A stretch of 8,211 bases of DNA from Candidatus Methylomirabilota bacterium (GTDB lineage: Bacteria; Methylomirabilota; Methylomirabilia; Methylomirabilales; JACPAU01), in the NCBI GenBank assembly GCA_016180705.1, contig JACPAU010000269.1, positions 1 to 8,211 of the forward strand. Reading direction: 5' to 3'. Shown here one piece after another: positions 1-7,070 of the stretch; positions within the stretch are counted from its first letter, which is position 1, and each line of letters starts with the position of its first letter. The translations under genes and the position numbers were made by a program. The notes beneath the pieces are model-generated. The model made no database searches. It was not told where the DNA came from and saw nothing but the letters and a program-made list of their open reading frames with translations.

Positions 1-861
1 GGCCCGGCCCAGGTCCGTGTTGGTGGCGGCGATGATCCGGACCTCCACCTGGATCGGCTTGGTCCCGCCGACCCGCTCGAAGGTGCCGTCCTGGAGGACC
101 CGGAGGAGCTTCGCCTGCACCGCCGGGCTCAAATCCCCGATCTCGTCCAGGAAGAGCGTCCCGGCGTCGGCCAGCTCGAACTTCCCCTGCTTCTGCGTCT
201 GCGCCCCCGTGTAGGCCCCCTTCTCGTGCCCGAACAGCTCGTTCTCCAGGAGGGTATCGGGGATGGCCGCGCAGTTGATGGCGATAAAGGGGCGGCCCGC
301 GCGCGCGCTCATCTGGTGGATGGCCCGGGCGAAGAGCTCCTTCCCGGTCCCGCTCTCGCCCAGGAGCAGGACGGTGGCGTGGCTCGGGGACACCTTCTGG
401 ATGAGGGCGCTCACCTGCTGCATCGCCTTGCTGGCCCCCACGATCTTGGGGAAGCCGAGCTTCTCGGCGAACCCCTCCTTCAGCACGAGGTTCTCGGTGA
501 CCAGACGGCGGCGCTCCAGCGCCCGCTCGATGAGGCGCACGAGGTAGTCGCTGTCGAAGGGCTTGGTGAGGAAGTCCTCGGCCCCGTCCTTCATCGCCTG
601 GACGGCGGTCTCGATGGTCCCGTAGGCCGTCATGAGGATAACCGGCAGGTTGCCGCCCCCCTCCCGCGCCGCGCGGAGCACGGCGAGGCCGTCCTTCCGG
701 GGGAGCTTGAGGTCCGTGACGACCAGCTGGTAGTTGCTGAGGCTGAGTTTCTTCAGGGCCTCCTCCCCGTCCGCCGCCTCGTCCACCTTGTAGCCGGCGC
801 CCTCCAGCGTCTCCCGGAGCATGCGGCGCATGCTGGGCTTGTCCTCGACCACCAGGATCAT
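1..861 (-). CDS. Sigma-54-dependent NtrC-family response regulator (C-terminus outside window)
   Basis: This is a transcriptional activator that is phosphorylated by a partner kinase and opens sigma-54 promoters. The 287 codons in the window read without a stop to the edge, so the rest of the AAA+ domain and the DNA-binding domain are missing. The receiver domain spans residues 1-115, with acidic residues E6/D7, phosphoacceptor D50 (VVTDLKLP), T78 and K100. The AAA+ domain begins near 138, with Walker A GESGTGKE at 168-175 and Walker B LFLDEIGD at 236-243. The sigma-54 contact loop reads GAYTGA at 215-220, a mild variant of GAFTGA. The ATG start overlaps the kinase stop as ATGA, and a G-rich Shine-Dalgarno-like stretch lies just upstream inside the kinase gene. 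The kinase is the obvious partner. With a prepilin peptidase next door, a PilR-like role is plausible, but NtrC, ZraR or AtoC-like roles cannot be excluded without the C-terminus. Confidence 0.95.
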   Translation of the reverse strand, partial: MILVVEDKPSMRRMLRETLEGAGYKVDEAADGEEALKKLSLSNYQLVVTDLKLPRKDGLAVLRAAREGGGNLPVILMTAYGTIETAVQAMKDGAEDFLTKPFDSDYLVRLIERALERRRLVTENLVLKEGFAEKLGFPKIVGASKAMQQVSALIQKVSPSHATVLLLGESGTGKELFARAIHQMSARAGRPFIAINCAAIPDTLLENELFGHEKGAYTGAQTQKQGKFELADAGTLFLDEIGDLSPAVQAKLLRVLQDGTFERVGGTKPIQVEVRIIAATNTDLGRA

Positions 862-2771
862 GCCGCCACCCCCCGGATGTGCGCCGCCGTCGGCTTGGCG
901 GGCAGGATGATGCGAAACGTCGTGCCGACCCCGGGCCGGCTCTCCACCTCGATCCGCCCCCCGTGCGCCACTACCGCCTTCTGGGCCAACGCGAGCCCGA
1001 GCCCGGTTCCCCGCTCCTTGGTCGTGAAGAAGGGGGTGAAGATCCGGCCCGCGTCCTCGGTGGCGATCCCCTCGCCGGTGTCCTCGACCCGGATCTCCAC
1101 CGGGGCGGCGCCGTCCTCCTGCGGCCCCTCGGGCAGGCGCCGCGCCACAAGGACCAGGCGGCCCCCGCGCGGCATCGCCTCCAGGGCGTTCCGGATGAGG
1201 TTCCCCAGCGCCTGGCGCAGCGCGGTCCGGTCGCCCTGGATCTGGATCTCCCTCCCCTCGTGGCGGCAGGAGACGGCGACCCCGCTCTCCTGCAGCGGAA
1301 CCCGGTACGGGTCCAACGCCTCCTCCACGAGGTCCCGGACGGCGAGCGTCCCCACCTGCAGGCGGGCCGGCCGGGCGTAGGTCAGGAAGTCGCGCAGGGT
1401 GGTCTCGAGGCTGTTGGTCTCGTCAATGATGGCCTGGACGTGCACCGCGCGGGGGTCCTCTGCCGTGAGGTGCTTCTTGAGAAGCTTGGCGAAGCCCAGG
1501 ATGGCCCCCAGGGCGTTGCGGACCTCGTGGGCGATGCCGGCGGACAGCTGCCCCACCTTGGCCAGGCTCTCCTGGAGCGTGACCTGCTCCTGCAGCCGGC
1601 GGACCTCGGTGAGGTCGGTCAGGAGGAAGGTCACCCCGGCCGCCTCCCCCCGGCCGTCCCGCACGACCGACGAGGCCAGCCCGACCCAGCGGGCGGCCCC
1701 GTCGGGACGGGTCACGACCAGTTCGAGCCGCGAGTGGGTCTTCCCCGTCGCGAGCGCCTCGCCTGCAAGCAAGGTGATCGCGCCGCCCGGACCGAAGACC
1801 TCCTGGCAGGGGCGCCCCACGACCTCGCCTTCCGTGAGGCCGAAGATGTGCAGGGCCGGACGGTTGAAGACCCGCAGGGTCAAGTCGGGCCGGACGCTGA
1901 TGATGCCGCTGGTGATGCTCCCCAGGATGGAGTCCTCCACGGCGGCGGCACCCCCCCGCCGGTCGGCGCCGGCGTAGAGGCGCGACAGCTCCGCCTCCTG
2001 GCGCTGCAACCGGCCCACCAACCGCCGGAACAGGCCGGGCACCGACTCCAGATCGCCCTCGCCCGCCTCCGGGAGCGGCTCCGGGGTGAGCGCCTGCAGG
2101 TCCCGGGCGGCGGCGGCCAGGGCGGCGTAGGGACGCAGGACCGCCCGGAGGAACAGCCACCCCAGGAGCGCCGCGCCCCCCAGCCCTGCCAGGGTGACCG
2201 CCGGCAGGATCCACCGGACCCGATCCAGGAAGCCCAGGAAGTCCGCCCGCTCCTCGACCGCCAGCAGGGCCCACGCGGGCCCCTCCGGCTCCCGGAGCGG
2301 CCAGAAGAGGGTGCGGAAGTAGCCCCCCCCGGCCCAGTGGTAGTCGGTGAAGAGGACGCGGGGGAGGCTCCGGCCGGCCTCCGGCTGCGGCTCCCAGGCT
2401 TCCGCCGGCGGCAGGACCGGCCGGCGGCCGGCCGGGACCGGCGTCTCGACGTGGGAGCCGTCGGGCAGGATGAGCACCAGGCGTGCGACCCCCGTTTGCC
2501 GCTGCAGGGCCTCCAGCAGCCCCTGCGCCCGCGCCCGCAGGGCGGGCAGCGAGCCCCCGGCCGGGCGCGGGAGGTGCTCCTCGAGGCGCTGTCCCCCGAG
2601 GCGCGCCGCCAGGGCCAGGCGTTCCTCCAATTCCCGCCCGAGCAGGACGTTCGCCTCGGTGAAGAGCATGGTGGCGCTCAGGAGGATCACGAGGAGCGAA
2701 AGGAAGCTCAGGAGGGCGAAGAGGCGGACCTTCGCCGTGAAGTCGAACCGCCTGAAGCCTCTGGTCCTCAC
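858..2771 (-). CDS. Membrane sensor histidine kinase with PAS domain (PilS/NtrB-like)
   Basis: This 637-residue inner-membrane kinase probably phosphorylates the response regulator encoded just downstream. A short basic N-terminus is followed by TM1 (about 13-36), an extracytoplasmic sensor region (about 37-187), TM2 (about 188-211), a HAMP-like/coiled linker (212-275) and a PAS domain (about 281-390). In the DHp helix the phosphoacceptor is H415 (AHEVRNA). The ATPase domain has the N box (NLIRNALEA, 524-532), G1 (DTGEGI, 564-569), F box (FTPFFTTK, 578-585) and G2 (GTGLGLA, 588-594), so all catalytic boxes look intact. I chose the GTG at 2771 because GAGGGG lies 8 bases upstream. A longer frame up to the GTG at 2897 would overlap the peptidase gene and add a low-complexity, non-membrane leader. 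The stop overlaps the regulator start. Classical PilS has six membrane segments and this has two, so PilS is only a contextual suggestion. Confidence 0.93.
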   Translation of the reverse strand: MRTRGFRRFDFTAKVRLFALLSFLSLLVILLSATMLFTEANVLLGRELEERLALAARLGGQRLEEHLPRPAGGSLPALRARAQGLLEALQRQTGVARLVLILPDGSHVETPVPAGRRPVLPPAEAWEPQPEAGRSLPRVLFTDYHWAGGGYFRTLFWPLREPEGPAWALLAVEERADFLGFLDRVRWILPAVTLAGLGGAALLGWLFLRAVLRPYAALAAAARDLQALTPEPLPEAGEGDLESVPGLFRRLVGRLQRQEAELSRLYAGADRRGGAAAVEDSILGSITSGIISVRPDLTLRVFNRPALHIFGLTEGEVVGRPCQEVFGPGGAITLLAGEALATGKTHSRLELVVTRPDGAARWVGLASSVVRDGRGEAAGVTFLLTDLTEVRRLQEQVTLQESLAKVGQLSAGIAHEVRNALGAILGFAKLLKKHLTAEDPRAVHVQAIIDETNSLETTLRDFLTYARPARLQVGTLAVRDLVEEALDPYRVPLQESGVAVSCRHEGREIQIQGDRTALRQALGNLIRNALEAMPRGGRLVLVARRLPEGPQEDGAAPVEIRVEDTGEGIATEDAGRIFTPFFTTKERGTGLGLALAQKAVVAHGGRIEVESRPGVGTTFRIILPAKPTAAHIRGVAA

Positions 2772-2779
2772 CCGGCGAT

Positions 2780-2786
2780 CCCCCTC
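2780..2786 (-). promoter_or_regulatory. Shine-Dalgarno that fixes the histidine kinase start
   Basis: The minus strand reads GAGGGGG here, beginning inside the prepilin peptidase TGA stop and ending eight bases before the GTG at 2771. It supports that GTG over the upstream ATG (2822) and GTG (2897), and couples kinase translation to the end of the peptidase. Confidence 0.65.
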
Positions 2787-3540
2787 ACCGCAGCAACCCC
2801 CAGTACCACGCCCACAGCGCATCCCCGAAGAAGAGGGTGGCGGCCCCCCCGAAGGCCAGGAAGGGACCGAAGGGCAGGAGCGTCCCCCGCCCGGCACGTC
2901 CGGTCGCCAGGAGAAAGCCCCCCACGAGCCCCCCCGCGAGACACGCGAGGAAAGAGGCCAGGAGGAGGCCGCGCCCCCCCAGGAACGCCCCGAGCATGCC
3001 CGCCAGCTTCACGTCCCCGCCCCCGAGCACCTCCCGCTGGAAGGCCACCTCGCCGTACACGGCCACCAGGTAGAGGCCCCCGGCCCCGCCGAGCGCGGCG
3101 AGCAGGGCTTCCGCGACCGGGGGCCACCCGGTCAGCAGGCTGGCCACGAGGCCGACGGGCAGCCCGACCAGCGTGACCTCGTCCGGGATCACCTGGTGCT
3201 CCAGATCAATGAAGGTGACGACGACCAGGGCGGCGAGCAGCAGCGCCGCCACGAATGCGCGCACCGTCGGCCCGAAGGCGAGGAAGGCCGCGCCGAAGAG
3301 GCCTCCCGTCAGGGCCTCCACCAGCGGGTAGCGCCAGGAGATGGCGGCCCCGCAGGCCCGGCAGCGCCCCCGCAACCAGAGGAAGGAGAGGAGGGGCACG
3401 TTGTCCAGCGGGCGGATCGCTGTCCCGCACGCCGGGCAGCGGGAGCGCGGCGTGACGACGCTCTGCCCCTTCGGGAGCCGGTGGATACAGACGTTGCAGA
3501 AGGAGCCCACCACGAGGCCAAGGAGGATCCCGAAGCCCAC
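2785..3540 (-). CDS. pilD: Prepilin peptidase (A24A), possible separate product from an internal GTG
   Basis: This is the C-terminal third of the fused frame. Read from the GTG at 3540 it is 251 residues, close to the usual size of the family. Prepilin peptidases cleave type IV prepilin or pseudopilin leader peptides at the inner membrane and N-methylate the new N-terminus. TM1 with the GSF motif lies at 12-14 and is followed by CIHRLPKG. Two CxxC pairs (C35/C38 and C60/C63) form the expected metal-binding cytoplasmic loop. The two catalytic aspartates are D112 (FIDLEHQVIPDE) and D176 in GGGDVKLAG, followed by several hydrophobic helices and a typical C-terminus. A GGAGG lies eight bases before the GTG. 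Another possible start is the ATG at 3570, which has no good ribosome site. The leader before GSF is slightly short. The peptidase identity is secure. Independent translation is inferred from the ribosome site and from membrane topology. Confidence 0.6.
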   Translation of the reverse strand: MGFGILLGLVVGSFCNVCIHRLPKGQSVVTPRSRCPACGTAIRPLDNVPLLSFLWLRGRCRACGAAISWRYPLVEALTGGLFGAAFLAFGPTVRAFVAALLLAALVVVTFIDLEHQVIPDEVTLVGLPVGLVASLLTGWPPVAEALLAALGGAGGLYLVAVYGEVAFQREVLGGGDVKLAGMLGAFLGGRGLLLASFLACLAGGLVGGFLLATGRAGRGTLLPFGPFLAFGGAATLFFGDALWAWYWGLLR

Positions 3541-4779
3541 GTACCGGGCCTCCAGAACTTCGCATCCCATCGCCGTCAGGAGCCGGCGCAGGCCGGCCGG
3601 GTCGTACCGGGTGATGTGCTCCTTCGCGTAGGCCCCCGGGAGCATCCACCCGTAGATCCGCTCGATGACCCGCCAGACCCAGCGGCTGTAGTCGGGGGTC
3701 CCGAGGATCAGGATGCCCCCGGGGGCGAGCACGCGCACCATCTCCCGGAAGATCCCCGGGTCGGCCGGGAGGTGCTCGATCACCTCGGAGCAGATGACGC
3801 TCCGGAAGGCGGCGTCCCGGACGGGCAGCGCCTCCGCGCTTCCCTGGATCAGCCGCCGCTTGTACCGCGTGAGATAGCGGAGCTTCCGGAACGCGACGTC
3901 CACCCCGACTCCCTCCGGCAGGTCGCTGATGATCCGCGAGGAGCCGCACCCGATGTCCAGCACGCTCCGCCGGTCCTCCAGGAAGCCGTGGACGATCCGG
4001 GTGCGGTGCCGCTGCCAGTACCGCTGGACCGGAATCCGGCTGTCGAAGGCCCGCGCGTCGTAGTCGGCGGAGGCGACCGAGTTCCGCAGGCACCACATCC
4101 GCCAGAGGGTCCGGAGGTAGGCGGCCGCGAAGCGGAGGAGGCGGACATGGGAGCGGCCCGCGCCCCGGGGGCGGAACCGGAACGGGACCTCCCCCACCGT
4201 GAACCCGCCGCCCACCGCCTTCACCAGGATCTCCTGCAGGACGTCGAAGTCGGTCGCCTCCGGCGCGATCTCCTCCAGGATCCGGCGGCGGTAGAGGCGA
4301 AACCCGCTGCTCAGGTCCCGGACCGGCAGGTCCAGGATCCGGCGGTAGGTGACATTGAGGATCCGGCTGAGGAGGAGCCGGACCCATCCCATCTGCGCCC
4401 GGCCGCCGGGGACGTAGCGGGACGCGATCACGAAGTCCGCGCCTCCCCGGGCGGCCCAGAGCGCACGGATCACGTCGGGCTCGTGGGACCAGTCCCCGTC
4501 CATGGTGAGGAAGGTATCCCCCCGGGCGGCGGCGAAGCCGGCGCGCAACGCCCCGCCGTAGCCCGGCTCGACCTGCCTGATGACCCGAGCCCCGACCTCT
4601 CCGGCGACCGCCGAGGTCGCATCGGTGGAGCCCCCGTCGGCCACGATCACCTCGGTCGGAACTCCCAGCCCTGCCAGGGTCTGCTGCAGCGCCGGCAGCA
4701 GACTCTGGAGGTTCTCCGCCTCATTCATGGCGGGGATGATGACCGAGAGGACCGGACGTCCGGGGCCCGCTTCCGGCAA
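2785..4779 (-). CDS. Fused frame: GT2 glycosyltransferase - SAM methyltransferase - A24 prepilin peptidase
   Basis: One 664-codon frame carries three enzymes. Residues 10-205 are a family 2 glycosyltransferase of the dolichol/polyprenol-phosphate sugar type: VLSVIIPAMNE at 10-20, ADGGSTD at 47-53, the metal-binding DGD at 94-96 and VRDLSSGFRLYRR at 153-165. Residues 250-417 are a class I SAM methyltransferase: motif I LDIGCGSS (274-281), VGVDVA (291-296), SEVIEHL (331-337) and LAPGGILILG (351-360). GT2-methyltransferase pairs of this kind are a known architecture. From about 414 the frame runs straight into a prepilin peptidase, with no stop, spacer or normal methyltransferase end. The TTG start has AGGAGG five bases upstream, and the preceding gene's stop overlaps that site. 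The three-part fusion may be genuine, may be two proteins made from one frame by internal initiation, or may be a deletion or assembly join. The domain calls are firm; the single-polypeptide reading is not. Confidence 0.88.
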   Translation of the reverse strand: MPEAGPGRPVLSVIIPAMNEAENLQSLLPALQQTLAGLGVPTEVIVADGGSTDATSAVAGEVGARVIRQVEPGYGGALRAGFAAARGDTFLTMDGDWSHEPDVIRALWAARGGADFVIASRYVPGGRAQMGWVRLLLSRILNVTYRRILDLPVRDLSSGFRLYRRRILEEIAPEATDFDVLQEILVKAVGGGFTVGEVPFRFRPRGAGRSHVRLLRFAAAYLRTLWRMWCLRNSVASADYDARAFDSRIPVQRYWQRHRTRIVHGFLEDRRSVLDIGCGSSRIISDLPEGVGVDVAFRKLRYLTRYKRRLIQGSAEALPVRDAAFRSVICSEVIEHLPADPGIFREMVRVLAPGGILILGTPDYSRWVWRVIERIYGWMLPGAYAKEHITRYDPAGLRRLLTAMGCEVLEARYVGFGILLGLVVGSFCNVCIHRLPKGQSVVTPRSRCPACGTAIRPLDNVPLLSFLWLRGRCRACGAAISWRYPLVEALTGGLFGAAFLAFGPTVRAFVAALLLAALVVVTFIDLEHQVIPDEVTLVGLPVGLVASLLTGWPPVAEALLAALGGAGGLYLVAVYGEVAFQREVLGGGDVKLAGMLGAFLGGRGLLLASFLACLAGGLVGGFLLATGRAGRGTLLPFGPFLAFGGAATLFFGDALWAWYWGLLR
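3549..3553 (-). promoter_or_regulatory. Candidate internal Shine-Dalgarno for the prepilin peptidase
   Basis: On the minus strand this reads GGAGG, followed by eight bases and then GTG at 3540, in frame with the peptidase. It lies inside the methyltransferase part of the continuous frame. Chance GGAGG is frequent at this GC content, so it is a candidate only. Confidence 0.4.
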
Positions 4780-4784
4780 CGCGA

Positions 4785-4790
4785 CCTCCT
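4785..4790 (-). promoter_or_regulatory. Shine-Dalgarno AGGAGG that fixes the TTG start of the glycosyltransferase frame
   Basis: A perfect AGGAGG sits five bases before the TTG at 4779 and overlaps the TAG stop of the upstream TPR gene (4789-4791). This justifies a TTG start where no ATG or GTG is available before the conserved glycosyltransferase N-terminus, and suggests translational coupling. Confidence 0.8.
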
Positions 4791-6357
4791 ACGGCCTCCC
4801 GTCAGGGCGGAGCGCCCGCAGCGCCGTCCGCCACCGCGCGGCCCCGGGGTCCAGGGCGATCGCCCGCTCGAGGAGGACCGCCGCCTCCTCCCGCCGTCCC
4901 TGCGCCGCCAGGGCGTCCGCCAGATTCCCCAAGTAGCGGGGCGTCACGGGGGCGAGGCGGACCGCCTCCCGGTAGGCGGCGGCCGCCCGCGCCCACTCTC
5001 CCTCCGCCTCGTAGAGGGTCCCCAGGTTGTTCCAGGCCGCCGCGTGCTCCGGGCGCGCGGCCAACGCCTCCCGGTAGAGGCGTCGGGCCTCCTGGAAGTC
5101 GCCCCGGCGCTGCGCCACGAGGCCCAGGTTGCTCAGGGCGGCGGCGTCGGCGGGGCGGAGGCGGGCCGCCGTCCGGAACGCCTCCTCCGCCCGCACGTCT
5201 TCCCCCGCCAGGAGGTACACCTCGCCGAGGTTGTTGTGGGCCAGCGGCGACCCCGGATTGCTCCGGACCAGCCCTTCATAGAAGGTCCGGGGGTCCCGCC
5301 AGAGTTCCGCCTGGACGGCGGCGAGGGCCCCCAGGATGAGCAGCACCACGCCCACGGCGGGCGCCCGAGCCTCGCGCCAGCGGACCCCGGCGGCGAGCGC
5401 CCCCGCCGCCGCACCCGCCAGCGCGAGGCAGAGGCCGGCCGACGGGAGGTAGAGGTAGCGCTCGGCGACGGCGAAGCCGGCGATGGGGAGACCCGGATCC
5501 AAGGGGCCGGAGGGCGGAGCCACGACGTGGGTGGGGTTGAGCCCCACGGGCCAGACGAGCAGGCGCAGGGAGAGCGGGATCACCCGGAAGGCCAGGAGGA
5601 CGCGGTCCGCAAGAGGTGGGCCGCCGGACAGACCCAGCGCCGGCGACCCCAGGGCCAGCGTCCGGAGCCCCACATACAGGAGAAACGTGGCTCCCATCAG
5701 TGCGAGCAGGGGCGCGCCGGCCCGAACCCGCCGCCACCCCTCCCGACCAGGCTGGCCGCCCAGGACCAGCGCGGCCAGCAGCGGGGCCACCACCGCCACC
5801 TCCTTCGCCAGCAGGGCCAGGAGAAACGCCGTGGCCGCGGCGGCCCAGCAGAGGAGCCTCCGCCGCCCCGCCGCCTCCGCTCCCGCCACCCCGAGCAGGA
5901 CCGCCAGGAGGACCCCGGTCGCGGACAGCAGGTCCACCCGCCCCTGGATCCACGCCACCGGCTCCACGTGGACCGGGTGAACGGCGAAGAGCAGGGCCCC
6001 CAGGAGGGGGGCCGGGCCCGCCGGCAGCAGGCGCCGGCCGACCGCGAGGACCAGGACGCTCACGACCGCGTGCAGCAGGAGGTTCGTGAGGTGGAACCCG
6101 CCGGGGTTTCCCTGCCAGAGGAGGCCATCGAGCCAGTAGGAGAGGGCGGTCAGCGGGCGGAAATAGGGGAGCAGGACCGTCTCCGCCCGGACCGGCGCGC
6201 GGAGGACGTCGAGGGGACTCCCCGCCCCGACCTGCCAGGCCAGGGGGATCACGAGGGCCACCGCCACGGCGGCAATCGGCCTGCCGGAGCGGGCCGCGGC
6301 ATCCGGCGCGGAGGCTTGGGCCGTGACGGCGGCGGGGCCGCTCTCCGCGGCGCTCAT
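4789..6357 (-). CDS. TMTC-like GT-C-type membrane protein with C-terminal TPR repeats
   Basis: This 522-residue protein has a polytopic membrane half and a soluble TPR half. After a flexible Ala-rich N-terminus (1-27), about nine hydrophobic segments run to residue 351. They carry hallmarks of the bacterial TMTC/DUF1736-type family of polyprenyl-sugar-dependent glycosyltransferase-like proteins: FRPLTALSYWLD (66-77), GFHLTNLLLH (87-96), LLFAVHPVHVEPVAW (122-136), LLAKEVAVVAP (182-192) and AERYLYLPSAG (298-308). Four TPR units follow at about 371-404, 405-438, 439-472 and 473-506, probably for protein binding. Compared with relatives as I remember them, the segment with the acidic pair (usually WDD) expected between TM1 and FRPL is missing. 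One or two helices before AERYLY are also missing, so transferase activity is doubtful. The ATG start has GGAGG six bases upstream and overlaps the previous stop as ATGA; a longer in-frame extension to 6672 is low-complexity shadow sequence. Confidence 0.82.
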   Translation of the reverse strand: MSAAESGPAAVTAQASAPDAAARSGRPIAAVAVALVIPLAWQVGAGSPLDVLRAPVRAETVLLPYFRPLTALSYWLDGLLWQGNPGGFHLTNLLLHAVVSVLVLAVGRRLLPAGPAPLLGALLFAVHPVHVEPVAWIQGRVDLLSATGVLLAVLLGVAGAEAAGRRRLLCWAAAATAFLLALLAKEVAVVAPLLAALVLGGQPGREGWRRVRAGAPLLALMGATFLLYVGLRTLALGSPALGLSGGPPLADRVLLAFRVIPLSLRLLVWPVGLNPTHVVAPPSGPLDPGLPIAGFAVAERYLYLPSAGLCLALAGAAAGALAAGVRWREARAPAVGVVLLILGALAAVQAELWRDPRTFYEGLVRSNPGSPLAHNNLGEVYLLAGEDVRAEEAFRTAARLRPADAAALSNLGLVAQRRGDFQEARRLYREALAARPEHAAAWNNLGTLYEAEGEWARAAAAYREAVRLAPVTPRYLGNLADALAAQGRREEAAVLLERAIALDPGAARWRTALRALRPDGRP

Positions 6358-7070
6358 CTCGGTCCTCCGCCCCCGGGGCGCGGGGCGGGCGCCGCGGCGC
6401 CCGCCGCCCTGCGCTGGCGCGCCCGGAGCTTCCGGATCTCCTGCTCGGCGGTCTCCCGGACCCACTCGTTGTCGGTGGTCTCGAGCATCTGCTCCCACAT
6501 CTCCAGCGCCGCCTCGACGAGGCCCAGCCGAGCCTGCAGCCGCGCCACGAAGCGGGGGACGTAGTGGGGGCGCCCCGGCAGCCCGTCCGTGCGCTGGAAC
6601 CACTCCAGGGCGGCGGGGATGTCTCCCAGCTCGAGGAAGTACATCCGGGCCAGATCGTGGGGCAGCTCCCACCGGCCCGGGTTGTGCTCGATCCCCTTGC
6701 GGTAGATCGCGATCGCCTCCGGGTAGGCCCGGCCGATCACGAGAAACAGGCCGCCGAGTTGATAGGCGTCGAGGAAATGCGGGTCCAGACTGGTCGTCAG
6801 GTCCACCAGGCGGTACAGGTGCGGGTACCGCCGGTCCGTCTGGATGTGCCCGCCGAAGTACTGGACCGTCCGGATCCAGAACAGGTCGGCCGCGAGGGCA
6901 TGGTACCCCAGGAAGAGCGGCCGGACGACCGCGGCCGGCGGGAGCCAGGGGGGTTCCGCCTCAGCCGTGACCTGCGGGCGGATGTCATCCAGGGCCCGGA
7001 GGAGCCCCGCGGCACCGCTGACGGCGACGAGGAGCACGGCGAGGCAGGCGGTCTGGAATCGAAGGCGCAT
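6354..7070 (-). CDS. Membrane-anchored TPR-like protein of unknown function
   Basis: This 238-residue protein has no function I can name. An N-terminal hydrophobic segment (about 7-26) looks like a signal anchor or uncleaved signal peptide. A conserved-looking region then follows, with PLFLGYHALAADLFWIRTVQ (51-70) and YPHLYRLVDLTTSLDPHFLD (82-101). TPR-like helical pairs run from about 98 to 196, for example the unit centred on AIAIYRKGIEHNPG (119-132) and the next one around ARMYFLELGDIPAALEWF (141-158). The C-terminus is a basic, Ala/Pro/Gly-rich tail (215-238). The start is the ATG of a TAATG junction with the permease stop. There is no clear ribosome site, so translation probably depends on re-initiation. 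I recall similar proteins beside ABC-2 transporter genes in delta-proteobacteria-like genomes, which would fit a role helping assemble or load the exporter, but this is inference. Confidence 0.85.
   Translation of the reverse strand: MRLRFQTACLAVLLVAVSGAAGLLRALDDIRPQVTAEAEPPWLPPAAVVRPLFLGYHALAADLFWIRTVQYFGGHIQTDRRYPHLYRLVDLTTSLDPHFLDAYQLGGLFLVIGRAYPEAIAIYRKGIEHNPGRWELPHDLARMYFLELGDIPAALEWFQRTDGLPGRPHYVPRFVARLQARLGLVEAALEMWEQMLETTDNEWVRETAEQEIRKLRARQRRAAGAAAPAPRPGGGGPR

Noticed and set aside
2410..2445. GC-rich near-palindromic CCGG/GGCC run
   Set aside because: It lies inside the kinase sensor region, encodes an ordinary Gly/Arg/Pro stretch and is not a perfect inverted repeat; codon bias explains it.
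2772..2897. N-terminal extension of the histidine kinase to the GTG at 2897 or the ATG at 2822
   Set aside because: It would overlap the peptidase coding end, adds a Gly/Pro/Ser/Cys-rich leader before TM1 and has no ribosome site as good as that of the GTG at 2771.
226..3176. Long plus-strand frames at 226-1380 and 879-3176
   Set aside because: They are antisense to the response regulator, kinase and peptidase, with biased composition and no domains; they are GC shadows.
2347..6564. A 1405-codon open frame on the plus strand, antisense to the kinase, fusion and TPR genes
   Set aside because: It is striking in length, but its translation is low-complexity (Arg, Gly, Pro, Glu, Gln-rich) with no recognisable domain. 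It lies opposite genes with clear catalytic motifs. Strong third-position GC bias removes stops on the opposite strand, which explains it.
6358..6672. N-terminal extension of the TMTC-like protein to 6672
   Set aside because: The extra 105 residues are out-of-frame shadow of the 238-residue TPR gene. The ATG at 6357 has GGAGG and an ATGA overlap.
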